Under the pieces are notes generated by a model. That model did no database searches. It saw nothing but the letters and a program-made list of their open reading frames with translations, and was not told the DNA's origin. From Verticillium longisporum (lineage: Eukaryota; Ascomycota; Sordariomycetes; Glomerellales; Plectosphaerellaceae): 64,000 nucleotides of DNA. The position numbers were made by a program, and so were the translations under genes. Shown here piece after piece: positions 20,489 to 32,639 of this stretch (the stretch's first letter is position 1; every line of letters starts with the position of its first letter). The DNA is taken from NCBI GenBank assembly GCA_019188255.1, contig JAETXT010000005.1, positions 1,550,001-1,614,000 on the forward strand, written 5' to 3'.

Positions 20489-22436
20489 TTATGGCTGTCG
20501 TTGTGCCGCCCGGCGCGCCGCCTGGGCGTCCTCCATCATCATCCGCTCCGTCAAACTCCGCGGCGTGCCTGAAAAAGTGCCTGGCCGACGCTCGCCCGGT
20601 AGCTCGCCAGGTCGCCTTCGTCTGTGCCAGTATCACCGTCAAGTCCACCAATGAAGCTGTTGACGTCTCGAAGAGAGGCAGCTTGAGCATAGACCTGAGG
20701 ATCCTTGACGACCGGCATCGAGACCGGCCGACCCCGGTATGATCCTACTGAGCCTGACAATAGGTGCGCCGGCACCTGCGGCTCCGCTCGCTCCGCTCTT
20801 GGTGGGGGATCCTGACTGCAGGTGATGTTGAGTAAATGACCGCGGGCCGATTTTTCGGAGTTCCACTTTCTTCATCCTCCTCTTCGACCTCCTCCTCTTC
20901 CTCTTCGTCTTCTGGCGGCGATGCTGGCTTGACTGATGCCTTAGAGGATGAGAGTCCCTCGAAATCAAAAATGCCTTCCTCCTCATTCTCCACCTGCGGG
21001 TTGAGTGGCTTTTCCTGCTGTCGAGAAACTGTGGCATTCAGCGTTGATGTTACCGGCTGTGGCTTCGGTGAGATGGGCGGCGATGTCTTGGCACGCGTCG
21101 GAGACCTGGACGGTGGTGAGCGAATCGCCTTCTTATTGGCGAAAGATTTGGGTTTCGCCATGGCGAGGAAATCATCGTCCGATGAGTCGGAGTCGTCGCT
21201 AGCTCCCTCTTCCCTTTCTGGTGGCGGAGACTTGAGGAATTTCTTCGTACGCGGAACAGTGAGCTCGGCAGCATCCTTTGAGGGGTCCGGTATGCTTGCT
21301 TTTCTTGATGGCGAGTTGGCAAGCGAACTGCGGCTGGATGAGGGCGAGGCCAAGTTGCGTGGTGAGCTCTTCTCAGAGGATGGTTCTGGCGAGTCAGCGT
21401 TAATGACTGTCCAGATTGTGTTGGCGTCCAGAGGAGTCCGAGACAGCGCGCGCAATGCCTGTGACGATGAGACTTTTTCGGGGGCGGTTCGTTATCTTCG
21501 TCAGGGCCCAGGATGGCTTCGGCACTCATTGAGTCATCCTCAGGAGACGATTCAGGCTCAGGTGGGGGCACGCTGGAGGAGTGCAGCGAATGCGACAGAA
21601 CCAGAGACACTTCGGATGTGCGGGGTGAAGATGTGGGCAAGACCTCGCCTCCCTCAAACTCAAAGCGCACTCTTCGAGGACTCGGAGGAGGTTTGGAACC
21701 GCCAGTCGAAGATCGTCTCAGTGCGCTGCGGCGCACCTTGTGCTCACCAGACTCGGACGCGCCCGAAGACGTGGTGTCATTCGTTCCGTTTCGGTTCAGG
21801 GTGAGGTCGGGTTGGCATGAAGGAAGTTTGGGAACGGAGCGGTCGTTGCGGCTCGACCTTGCCCTCCTTCCTACTCGCGGGCCGCATGGCGGCGGCTTCG
21901 TTGGAAGTGGCCGAGGCTGGCGTGAGAGGTGTGGACGGCATCGATGGCTTGGGAGATGCCTCCGTACTTTTGCTGAGCAGAGGGAGGAAGTTCGGTGTGA
22001 AGACACCCTGGAGGTGGACGTCGCGCTCGTCAGACGGGCTTGCCAGGAGGGAATTCGGTGAGGCAGGCTTATTCCTGGTCGTGCTATCGTCCTCTGTATG
22101 GTCGGGTAATGGAGGTGAAAGCTCTGCCGTGTTGGCAACTATATTGGATTTTGCGTCTAGGTCGGCAGTGGTGGCGGCGGCGGCAATAGGACCGACGGAA
22201 GGCAACGAAACGAGATCGGCAAGTTCCAGCTCGGAACCCAAGGCGGGATACTGCGACAATGAAGCAGCGAGACCGTGGCGGACTTGGGTGGAGAGTTCTT
22301 CAGGAATGTTTTCTAGCAGGTCGCGCGAGTACCTCGTGAATTCGGCAGCCATGTCTAGGCGATAGGCGGCGACTTTGTGATCGAGCTGAGCAAGCTTCTG
22401 CTGCAGGTCCCCGATGAGCGTCGTCGCATCGTCCAT
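20489..22436 (-). CDS. Uncharacterised coiled, low-complexity protein with RVRF motif (several frameshifts)
   Basis: Four frames on the minus strand join into one protein of about 650 residues. It begins MDDATTLIGDLQQKLAQLDH, a coiled-coil-like start, continues through Pro/Ser-rich sequence, then SPRRVRFEFEGGEV (plus-strand 21661-21675), KVSSSQALRALSRTPLD, an acidic Glu run, SVGSYRGRPVSMPVV, SLRDVNSFIGGLDGDTG and a C terminus GTPRSLTERMMMED. Conserved-looking blocks lie in different frames. Three junctions are repaired by one extra base in homopolymers at 21474-21484, 20804-20808 and 20572-20576. A fourth, near 21780-21812, shifts the other way (one extra or two missing bases) and I cannot place it. 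The family is fungal and unnamed as far as I know. RVRF matches the protein phosphatase 1 docking motif [RK]VxF, so PP1 binding is possible, not shown. Confidence 0.65.
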
Positions 22437-24538
22437 GTTGCCAAAAGGGTGAAAGGAAGTAGGGACTCGAGAGACGCTGAGGGCGAGGGCGTGGACGTAG
22501 ACTGGCACGGCAGGGCTAGGAGGCGGTGGGAGGGGGGGTTGCCAATGAGCCTAGCGTGCTCATGACGCAACGGCGGGATCGGTCGCCGGTCGCGATGCAG
22601 GATGTTTGCGTGGGACGTGGGATAGGTGTGGCAGTGGGTGTGGCAGTCACAATCGTGGGTGCAGCCCAGATGCCCTGCAAGGTGATCCACGGGTCAGATC
22701 AGCAGGTGACAGGCCGAGGGTTGTGGTGCTGTGCTGCGCTGCGCTGGGTATGGGGGCAATTGGATTCGAGCGTTTGCTTGGGTGGTAGGTAGCTTGAATG
22801 GGGGTCTTCTTGTTCTCGGTGTTTCGGTTGGTGGCTCGATCAGGTCGGAGCGAGGTGCATTGGATGGACGGGACAGGGACGTCAGGGTGTAAGTGGGTGT
22901 GTTCGGAAGAGCGTCGTGTGGGTGCAGTGACTGTAGTGACTTTGTGGGCGTGTATGACGGTTGCGGCAAAGATGGCGTTGATCCATCCGGATGCTTGTGT
23001 TGGTGGTGGATGGAGGTGCCGTTGCAAAACCTGAAGCGGGCAAGTTGAGACAGGTGAGCAAATGCAGATGGAGGAAAATTGATTGCTCTGCTGGGTTTTG
23101 CCCTGCCTGTCGGCGCCTGCCTTCCTCCCTGGGTAACTAGTGAGTTTTGGTACCTACCTACCTGGCAAGCCTGGTAAGGTAGGTAGGTGCCTAACAGAGG
23201 AGTAAGTGCAAGGGCCTTTGGGCAGGCACGAACAAACTCAGTGCATCCCCCTGGGCGGCTCGCTCCCTTCTACGCAAGTTAGGCCCGGTGTGAGGGAATG
23301 GGCGACGGCCGACCAGGGCGAGGCGGGAACCGCGAGCGGTGGAGCCCCTACAGCGGTCTCCCAGGGCCTAGAACAGCAGTTGCCCCTCTATAACCCACCC
23401 CTGCGCAGCCCTCAATACCCCGTCACTGGCACCTCCGGTACCCACAGCCTGGGACTGCACCTGGCAGGCAGCCCGGCCATGCCTTGTCTGGCCCAGGGCC
23501 TGCATCCACCACCACAGTGCCAAGCCGATACCTACGGCCGATCACTGCCCAGTGTATCTCTGCCCTTGTTCCTGCCAGGCAGCGAGGGAGCCAGCGAGCC
23601 GGCGAGGGCTGGGTTCTCGGGTGAGCCACGAACCACAACTGGTGCCATGCCCTAAGTCGAACTAGCTAGCGTGCTCGTCGCTCTTGCGCGAGCTCGGCTC
23701 AGTCAAAGCTCAGCCACAGCAACGTTTTGTGCAATATACCTTACCTATGCACAACAGGTTGTTGGAAAACGGTATGTACTGATGTCAATTGCCGTTTTGA
23801 GGTGCATGCTAACCCGGCCGCATGTTACGTACAGGGACTACTTCGTAACCACCACAATGAAATTATTCGTCTTTCCTGTTCGGATTTTGGCTATCTATTT
23901 TGGTAGAGTGCCTCTATCTAAGTTATTTGTGATAACGTTTACCGTATAAACACACAAGTAACCTCCAGGGCTGCTTCCTACAGAGGTCGAGAGATCAGTT
24001 AAGGTAAGCATTCTGGCCATAAATGCTCCCTGCCTCATCGCTGCTTTCCCAGCACAGGATTTAGTAATAGCGAAACTCTACCGCAGTTCCCCAGGTGCTG
24101 CCCGATATTGTCTTTTGACGGCACGAATTCGAGCCATCATGCTGCGTCGCCGCCACAACATCAGGCTGGGCGCCGCGCAAAACGTGTATTCGCGTCCCAG
24201 ATATTGGCCTGACAGGGAGGGAACTTCTAAAGGTATCTGCCGGGCAGACATGGCTTTCAAGCAGGGTAGCATAATGCCGAACCGCACGGAACAAACTGGT
24301 CCAACTCAGGTTCTACGTCTCGGCGAGGTCGCCGGCGCAAGAGGCGCCTGTGCAAGTTAGCCGGCTCGTCCAGGTGTATCATTTTCAGGTAGCTACATCG
24401 TCCAAGGCTCTCATTCTCAACAAATCGATGCGCTCACTGTAGCTTTCTCGGACCTACTACTTCCTTGACAGGTTTCCTTTTAGGCGAGTAAGCACTTCTT
24501 CCAAAGCACCCAGATTGCCCGTTGGCAGAACTATTTGA
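22437..24538. other. Intergenic region, 2.1 kb
   Basis: No gene recognised. It includes a TACCT/AGGTA inverted repeat (23151-23193) and an AT-rich stretch at about 23690-23950. The plus-strand frame 23206-23655 is Pro/Gly-rich and unconvincing. Confidence 0.5.
23151..23193. repeat. TACCT/AGGTA inverted repeat
   Basis: Three TACC units are followed, after a spacer of about 15 bases, by the complementary GGTAGGTAGGT, so the segment can fold into a hairpin. Similar short palindromes occur at 40690-40750, 42009-42036, 57331-57364, 58290-58325 and 63020-63062. Confidence 0.7.
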
Positions 24539-25192
24539 TCAATGAACCATTGGTGCGGGAGCAAGGAAAGACTGACAGTGGGCAGTTGTCTCTAGGATCG
24601 TCTTGGCAACACGCAATTGCGGTGTTGAGCCCCGACATCGCGTCAAGATGCGATCCCTTCGTCGGGGTGCCGGGGGAGTGCCGCCGAAGCGGTTCACCCT
24701 AGCACTCCAGGGCCCGGGCCCTGGAGACGCCCGAATGCTGCGGGCAATATGCGTTGTCTGCATCTTCAGTCGGGCCGAAGAGCCTTCTGGGATTTCCTGA
24801 CTCTCTGCTTGGTTACCTGCCATACCTTGAGCGTTGGGTCGAGAGATCAAGGCCTCAAAGTCGAATCCACCGATCAGTCCGAGGATTCGGTGCTGATGCA
24901 ACGAGGCTTCCACCGATAGCCTCGATGCCTCTCGGACGTCTGTCATCAGCACTTCAACCCTCAACAAAACTTCTTTGGTTTCCCGCAGAAGAGATTGGGA
25001 GCTTTGAACGGCCTCGAGAATTTCGGCTTGAGTTTTCTTCCCGGGCGGCGAAGACGGAGGGTTGGGGGACGATTTCGAGGTTTTGTCTCTGAGAGACATG
25101 AGCAACTGATATATGGTTTTAATACCATGGCATACTACCAGGACAATGGTGCAGCCGGCAGCGACCGCGTGAATGTCGACGTTGGGCGTCAT
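24539..25192 (-). CDS. Hypothetical small protein with an N-terminal membrane segment
   Basis: The 217-codon frame begins MTPNVDIHAVAAGCTIVLVVCHGIKTIYQLL, giving one likely membrane-spanning helix at about residues 7-31. A Ser/Pro-rich linker (SKSSPNPPSSPPGKK) and a heptad-like amphipathic stretch follow (about residues 55-105: ILEAVQSSQSLLRETKEVLLRVEVL). The C-terminal third is Arg/Pro/Gly-rich and less convincing. I know no family. The layout of short N-terminal hydrophobic helix plus coiled segment resembles many small fungal proteins encoded near heterogeneous accessory regions. An unrecognised intron in the second half could change the C terminus. Confidence that this is a real gene is moderate. 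Confidence 0.5.
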   Translation of the reverse strand: MTPNVDIHAVAAGCTIVLVVCHGIKTIYQLLMSLRDKTSKSSPNPPSSPPGKKTQAEILEAVQSSQSLLRETKEVLLRVEVLMTDVREASRLSVEASLHQHRILGLIGGFDFEALISRPNAQGMAGNQAESQEIPEGSSARLKMQTTHIARSIRASPGPGPWSARVNRFGGTPPAPRRRDRILTRCRGSTPQLRVAKTILETTAHCQSFLAPAPMVH

Positions 25193-25568
25193 CTCGGGAT
25201 GTGCAACAAAGTACGTCTGGGACTTGAGGAAACAAAAAGAAGACCGAACAAACTTGACGCAAGAAGACGGACATGATGCTGCTCTGGACGCTGCAATAGC
25301 AGCTGCTGCGTCGGCGACGCTGCTTCCTCTTCTCTTTGAAAGGCTAACGGAGAAGTTGCCATGGATGGCAGAAGTCCAGTACAGTCAGTCTCGAATTGGA
25401 GGTACTCCCAACAGCGAAGACGGGCTGTACTATCCCTTTGTATCAGCAAGAAACAAAATCATGTCGTACACAGCTTGCCAGAAAGGAGCAAATAGGTAGC
25501 TGGTGATAGCCAACTCCTTGAACGATGCAGGATTAACCCATGTGAAGACAAGTCTCTCTCGCGCTTGC
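25193..25568. other. Intergenic region, 0.4 kb
   Basis: Upstream region of the one-TM protein and 3' flank of the F-box gene; nothing recognised. Confidence 0.5.
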
Positions 25569-26645
25569 TCATTTTACACCTGAGCAGGTGTTTGGGAGCT
25601 GTGCAACCGCTTCTTGCCACAAGTCTCTGATTGTCCCTTGCTTGTACTTTCGCCAGATGGCAACTGCCTGGTCCCGAGGCACTTGCCAGTCACGATCTAC
25701 AATGAGAAGCCATGCGGGGTCGAGATGACTCGAGATATCACCCAGAAGATGATATGTCTGGGCAGTGACAGTGACTCGTTCGGTGCCGTAGACCTTGTAG
25801 TCGATGTTCCAATCCGTCAGACACAATTTACAGCCTTTCGTTGTCCGAATTGCGGCTGTACCAGACGGAGATTTGTGAGGACTTGGGAAGGTAATTGCCA
25901 CTTCCCTCTTGATGTACCGTCTCGGTGGACATCGTTCGAAAACGAAAACATGTTCACACAATTGGTGACGTGCCTCATCCAGATCGTTTCGCACCAAATC
26001 ATTCCAATCTTTCCCTTGAATCTGGTGAGCGGCCTGGAGGAGGAGCTGGTTGTTGATGAACCTGGCTTCTAACGTGACGCGCCAGCTCGGAGGCGAGAGG
26101 CTGAGGTCTGTGTTGGATTTGGACGGATATCTATCCTTCCAATAAAGGTCTCTTGGAGCGATACCGATTGGCGATCCAAGTCGGTGATTGTTAGCGAGAA
26201 GGCGGGCAATTTGGTAATTAAGAGCTCGATCACCCCGGGTCCAAGAGTACAGAGGTAAGAATCTTCCTGCCCAGCATTCTGGCCGAAGGATGTCTTGGTC
26301 GATGTGCGCTCCGAAGGCTGTGGTGAACTTATGAAGTGTGGTGCAGTGAGAGCAGAAGCTGTACTTCTGGCCTACGTCGCGTTCGATGCGTTCGAGCAGG
26401 CCTTGCTTTTGCTGCCTGCAAAGTGTCGGTGGGAGAGGAAAGATGTTGAAAAGCGTTTTGCAGCAGAGAGAGAATGCTAGAACATCCTCAGGTGCAAGCA
26501 TGCTACCCACGATGAGCACTAATTCAACTGGGAGTCCGATGGAGGTTGACACTGGGCGGCCAATCTCCTTTTGGAGGTCGTTGCTATTACGTGCGCCGGC
26601 TCCTCGGCGGAACTTGTCGCGAATGAAGCGAAATATGGTTGCCAT
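25569..26645 (-). CDS. F-box-like domain protein
   Basis: An intronless 358-residue protein carries an F-box-like motif at about residues 38-70 (LPVELVLIVGSMLAPEDVLAFSLCCKTLF). F-box proteins usually link substrates to SCF ubiquitin ligases through Skp1. Downstream are Cys pairs typical of a large fungal F-box family: CSHC near residue 98 and CKLC followed by LTDWNIDYKV near residue 283, plus aromatic-rich segments. The substrate-binding part has no recognisable repeats. Such genes are highly expanded and variable in Sordariomycetes, which agrees with its position beside a decayed transporter and other uncharacterised genes. The start is the ATG at 26645, with a basic leader MATIFRFIRDKFRR. 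Confidence 0.75.
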   Translation of the reverse strand: MATIFRFIRDKFRRGAGARNSNDLQKEIGRPVSTSIGLPVELVLIVGSMLAPEDVLAFSLCCKTLFNIFPLPPTLCRQQKQGLLERIERDVGQKYSFCSHCTTLHKFTTAFGAHIDQDILRPECWAGRFLPLYSWTRGDRALNYQIARLLANNHRLGSPIGIAPRDLYWKDRYPSKSNTDLSLSPPSWRVTLEARFINNQLLLQAAHQIQGKDWNDLVRNDLDEARHQLCEHVFVFERCPPRRYIKREVAITFPSPHKSPSGTAAIRTTKGCKLCLTDWNIDYKVYGTERVTVTAQTYHLLGDISSHLDPAWLLIVDRDWQVPRDQAVAIWRKYKQGTIRDLWQEAVAQLPNTCSGVK

Positions 26646-28829
26646 CCTATGGATGTCTGCAAAGAAATTTGGATGGTCTCAATTTCGATGGCAGAAGGGC
26701 GTCACCAACCGAACTTAAGAATGGCTATGCCTGTGGCTTGAGGAGGCGTATACGAATGTCTGGTAAGGGAGCCAAGATCTAGGGCCAATAGGAGTTACTG
26801 GGCTTCTTCGCATAAAGTTTGCCAGAGGCTTTCAGGATCGAGTCCGGCCCTAGCATGACAGCACGGCCACCTTCTTATATGTCAGTGCAGGCTATCGGAG
26901 ACAGAGTAATTGCTTGACTACCCTGACGGGTGCCGCCACCGACGGAAGGGTTGGCGTCAAGGTTATGACTCCTGCATCCAAATAGAAAGACCTTCAACGA
27001 TTCAGGAATATTCCTACAGTTGCGACCGGACAAATATGGGATTCGTCAAATCATCCAAGGCCGATGCTGAGTACCGGAACAGGGGCTACACTTAGAGTAC
27101 AAAATCATGATGAGCTTCGCCGGACACAGGGAGGGTACCAAAATGGCTTAGAGAGGTTGTATTTATCGGGGAAATCATCCCTGTGGTTTGGGTTCGAAGG
27201 AGGTTTGATCCAGGGTCATCGTAGGGCTGAGGGGAAGCAGATCGCCCGCGAAACACGATTCCGTGAGAGCATCGAGTTGCAAAAAATGCGCTACCTGTCG
27301 CCGGACGGGGGATTTTCGCTCGCCCGAGATTTGTGCTTCTTCTGAGAATGAGCTGAATTGAGTGAAGCATTGTCACTCGTATCAGAAATTGGATGCCGCA
27401 AGGGCCAAACAATCTGGGTATGCTTGACAACCTCGTGCGAATCTCAAGGTGACCAGAGGGGCCAACAAGGGACAGTTACATCCAACCCACCGTTAGAAGA
27501 ATACGGCTGCAATGCATGCCGACTTGACGGTGAAATTTGCGCATGGCGGCAGGGTTGGGGATGCTCAGCCACAAGCCTTAATAGGTGAGCTCGTATTAAA
27601 AGCAGCGAGGCTTTGATAACCACGCAATCCAGATGGGGTCTAGTACAACCTAACTCGGCGGTTCCAGGAGTGCCATCCTTCCATCCAGCGTTCCGTCGCC
27701 CTTCGAAGGTAGGGCCCCCATCATCCCACCCAGCCCATCCCAGTGGCTACCCTGTCGTCTTTTAGAACATGGTCCTTTTGCTTCAGTCACATCTGGCGGC
27801 CGTTTCCGACATCCACATTTGACCATTCCTCGTGACTAGCGTCTGTTGCAAGCGTCCTCAAACCTTGCGCCTCCTTGCGCGTCCCAGTAAAAACGCCTTG
27901 ACGGTGTCCCGGCCGACACACAGTCCATCAATCTTTTGGCTCTGGCGCCTACGTCGTCCCTCCCCACATCGCGACAAGATACGAGCTCGGCTGCTCGAAC
28001 ATCCAGCTGCTGGGCCTATAGAGAGTTAAAGAGCTGGGACTCTCCTGCTGATCAGCTCGCCACTGCCACGATATCACCTTGTCGTGAAGATCATGGATTC
28101 TCGGTCATCAACCGATTGCCGTGGCACGCCCGGGGTTTGAACTCAAATTACCGTAGCGAGAGCCGTGCTTCCATGGGACGAACAGCCTTGGTCCTGTTGC
28201 GCCAATACTGACCGAGGATATGCAGCGCGCACCGCCACCCTTTACAACCCACGACCATCACAGGCGATTTTCGAAGGAGGGGCCGCATCGGCCGGATTCG
28301 GTGGCTAGGTGGGGGTACGACCGGTAGTCGGCATCTCCACCCGGAAGGGTCGATGGATGCCACCTCCGAGCTGCAGCGTGGGGGTTGAAGTGATGCTGGA
28401 CAACTTCTCTCGGCCGAATCGCGACCTGCCGGGCTATGAAGCGCCTTTTGTTGTGTCAATGCAGCAGTATGATTACTCCTCCTGAATATGCTACTAAATA
28501 CACTAGTTGAGAATATAAATTCCTGATCTGATGGAGTCTTGCAAATATTGCGCCAAGAACAATGCCAATCTGCGTCTGGAACAAACACTCCGAGAGATCA
28601 CCAATGTCGCAACAAGGCAACGCATGTCACCCGGAGGGCGTAGGATGGAAGGTTGTCATTATAAGCAAACCGCGGCGGGTTGCCCTTTCAGACGATGAAC
28701 AATTTGCTGACTGTTCAGCTGATTCCTGTCGCGCCGCTCACCCGGTATAGCAAGACCTTTTTGTCCATAAGTCACGTCCAAAACACAGATCCTGCAGCAC
28801 TCTCTTCGCAGACATGTCGAAGAATATCC
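26646..28829. other. Intergenic region, 2.2 kb
   Basis: No supported gene. Scattered short frames have no recognisable motif. The right end holds the presumed promoter of the transporter pseudogene. Confidence 0.5.
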
Positions 28830-30073
28830 ATGGCCTCTGATATTGAAGCGGCCCATGAGGGCAACCTGAAGACCGTTGTTGATCAATCAGCTGACGGTAT
28901 CCCACGAACCACTGGGCCTTTGCCGGCGCAATTCATACCACAATTCACGACCTCTGCATCTATCCTAGAACTGGAGTATCCCGACGGTGGCTGGACAGTA
29001 TGGTCACAGGTCATTGCAGGCCATCTGATCAAGTACGTCTACATCACTGAAATAACACGCATAACATGCGAGCCGTCAGGCAAACGAAGGAGTCCGGACC
29101 CAATTGTTGCATCTTGCACGGATATTGTCCTTCATCCCGGCATCCCTTTTCTTCTTCGACCATGGTTATATGTAAATCTTACTAACTGGACTTAGTTCTC
29201 TGGCTTGGGGGTATGGCGCGACCTATGGCATCTTTCAACTTTACTATACCGAAACGCTACACCTACCCGAAGCTCAGGTCTCCTGGGTTGGTTCGCTTCA
29301 AGTGTTCCTCAGCTTCGTTTTGTGCACCATCTCTGGGCGTCTATCTAATGCCGGATATGGCCGTCACGCCGTCTTCGTTGGATCACTGCTCGCCGTCCTC
29401 GGCAGCTTCGCTTCATGACGAGCCTCGCCAGCCGCTACTGGGAGATTTTCTTCGCGCAGGGCCTGTGCACCGGCTTGGGTCTCGGCTTGGTGTTCACGCC
29501 ATCGGTGGCTGTCATAAGCTCCTACTTCAGGAGAAAGAGGTCGCTGACCTGGACAATAGATTAATAGCTATGCACGAACCGCAATCGGCTTCGACTCCAC
29601 CACATCCATCAATCTTCTCCTAATAACAAACGCTGCAGGGATGCCCGCGCGCCCACTAGTTGGATGGCTAGCGGATACGCGGATCGGGCCGCTCAACATG
29701 TTCGTCATCGGCCTGGTCTGCGTTCGGCGGTATGCTTTATGCCTGGATAGGCGTCCACGACCGAGTCGCCATGTACGCCTTCTCCGTTGTATACGGCCTC
29801 ATTGTTGGCGCTTCGCAGGGCGTTTTCAACGGATCACTGGCGAGCCTGACGAAAGATCCAAGTAAGATGGGGACCCGATTCGGCATGGTGTGCACGCTGT
29901 TGGGCTTTGCGACGTTAGCAGGGCCGCCTACCGCTGGTGCGATCATTGAGCAGTCCGGGGGAGAGTATCTGTGGGCTCAGATCTGGGGTGGGACAGTTAT
30001 GTTCTTGGCTGCAATCATGGTCATGGCGGCCAGGTGATGGATGACTGGGTGCAAGCTGCTCGTCAAAGCTTGA
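28830..30073 (+). pseudogene. Decayed monocarboxylate transporter (MFS, MCT family)
   Basis: The sequence encodes a fungal monocarboxylate-permease-like MFS transporter but cannot give a full protein. Exon 1 starts MASDIEAAHEGNLK and reaches ELEYPDGGWTVW, the family N-terminal block. The intron 29033..29195 (163 nt) is intact with an ACTAAC branch. Exon 2 gives SLAWGYGATYGIFQLYY and VSWVGSLQVFLSF. A frameshift near 29410 separates this from MTSLASRYWEIFFAQGL and GLVFTPSVAVISSYF. At about 29541-29580 the reading jumps from the TM4 end to STTSINLLLITNAAGMPARP, so roughly 115 family residues (about TM5 to TM7) are missing. Another shift lies near 29727. TGA at 30035 precedes MTGCKLLVKA, which still resembles the normal tail. 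Several independent lesions, including a deletion, argue for a true pseudogene. Confidence 0.82.
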
Positions 30074-30968
30074 TGTTGCCTTCGTCGTACGTCGAGGGCT
30101 TAGGGCCAGGCAATGCATGGAAGCATACTCTGCAGGATTCGCTCTGCGATAAAATGGATAAGGTCATTGTTGTTTCTTGTCAACTTTGAAACACAAGTAG
30201 CGGGTTTCGATAGTGGTGGTAACAGCGGGGGACTTGGTGGCATCGTGTTTCGATCTAACCCCCGCCATAGCGGTTCGTCATGAATACTGCTGTGATGGGA
30301 AAGTAACAAGAAGACGGTGCCGAATACAATGATATTGAAACTGAATGCCATGGAATATGTTCACGGCAGGATTCTCGACGCATACAAGGTTGTGAAGTCA
30401 TGATTTTGTCACAGGCAGCATCATGATCGTTTCGTTCCTGGTGATCAGGGGTTTGAGCAGGTATCGTGGAGCATGATATTGATCATGAGATGAGTACACT
30501 GTCGACTCCCTAGAAATTGATCAAAGGTTCGATTGCCCCTATATAGACATGAATATTTCTGAAGGTAAGATAAGGCGAAGATGGAGTAATTGGTAACGTA
30601 GGTCTCCCAAGCCAAGGTGCCTGACTTGTGAGAGGGATGCAGAAGGTGAGGTCGCAAGTTACCTTAGTAAGCGTGGACCTACCCCTGTTCGTGCGCCAAA
30701 CGTCCCGACGCTTGGCGCTAGGTACCTGAGCATGGCGGGTGGGCAGCCTCCACGATCGGTCGAGGTTGTTCAACGAGCCGAAACTGGAGCTTCAATCTGA
30801 AATTCCCTTCCCTTCAGTCCACCAACCTTGGCCTTTCCGTGTTCTCGTCTTGTCAATACAGTCAGCTCGTAACGCCACAGCTAGCGATCTTCAAGACAAC
30901 ATCCCGAACACAACGAGACACCAAAGTGGACAGCAAAAGCCTACGAACCACCCCCCAAAGCCACCATC
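30074..30968. other. Intergenic region, 0.9 kb
   Basis: Promoter and leader of the CFIm25 gene at the right end; no gene seen. The GGTTCGATT at about 30525 does not form a tRNA B box. Confidence 0.5.
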
Positions 30969-31857
<889 letters not shown>

Positions 31858-32086
31858 GAGAACAGGCTAAATAGGCAGAACGGCAACGGTTGAGGCGACT
31901 GGAATCAGGCGTTTGGCGTGGAATATATCTGAGTGCACAAAAGCATAGCAGGACGTGCAATACCCCTGGGATACCTGGGGAATACTATTTTTCTTCTCCT
32001 CTTCATGGCGCCCTTCGTTATGGTGAAAGATCCAGACCGGTTTGGACATATTTCATACTACTCGTCACCTTACAACACCCATTGCT

Positions 32087-32639
32087 TTACGCCTTCTGGC
32101 CCTGGATTGTCGCCATGAGCCTCCGCTGGTGCTTCGAGGCGCGGAACTCGAGATACCAGATGCCCTGCCATGTGCCGGTTGCCTACGACGAGCGTCAGTC
32201 TATAAGTAGTCGAAATTTCCGCACACGTCACTCACAAGCTTGCCGTCCTTGATGGGGATCGTCACACTCGCACCGATCAGCGCACTCTTGATGTGAGCCT
32301 GCGACAGTCAGCCAAGTCCTTCAAAGAAGACCTCTCGAACTGGAGACTCACCGGCATGTCATCCGGACCTTCGTCGTCGTGGCGATACAGCGCCTCGCCC
32401 TTGGGCCCCGCCTCGGGCGCGATGCGGTCCAGCGCGTCGCTCATGTCGGCCCGGACGTCGCTGTCCCAGTTCTCATTAAGGCTGAGGGCGCAGCTCGTGT
32501 GCTGCACGAACAGGTGCAGGATGCCGACCTTGAAGTCTTTGATCTCGGGCACCGCCTTGAGGACGTCGTCCGTGATGAGATAGGATCCGCGCGACTTGGC
32601 GGGGAGGGAGAACTGCTTCTGCGCCCAAGCGGTGGCCAT
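32087..32639 (-). CDS. UPF0047/YjbQ family protein
   Basis: A 148-residue protein from three exons, 32352..32639, 32236..32298 and 32087..32182, with two 53-nt introns that both start gtgagt. The family core is complete: HLFVQHTSCALSLNENWDSD, the central DDEGPDDMPAHIKSALIGASVTIPI and GTWQGIWYLEFR. Bacterial YjbQ has weak thiamine-phosphate synthase-like activity; the eukaryotic role is unknown. I start at ATG 32639 (MATAWAQKQFSLPAKSRG), where family members begin. An in-frame ATG at 32828 would add 63 residues with a hydrophobic stretch (FLLFVLFLVCLVPGW), possibly a targeting or membrane signal. Which start is used cannot be decided from sequence alone. Confidence 0.9.

Noticed and set aside
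20836..21804. A 322-codon plus-strand frame
   Set aside because: It is the exact antisense of Ser/Glu-rich coding sequence on the minus strand and has Ser runs from the complementary codons.
30515..30540. A GGTTCGATT sequence resembling a tRNA B box
   Set aside because: The following bases do not complete the B box, and no A box or cloverleaf can be drawn.
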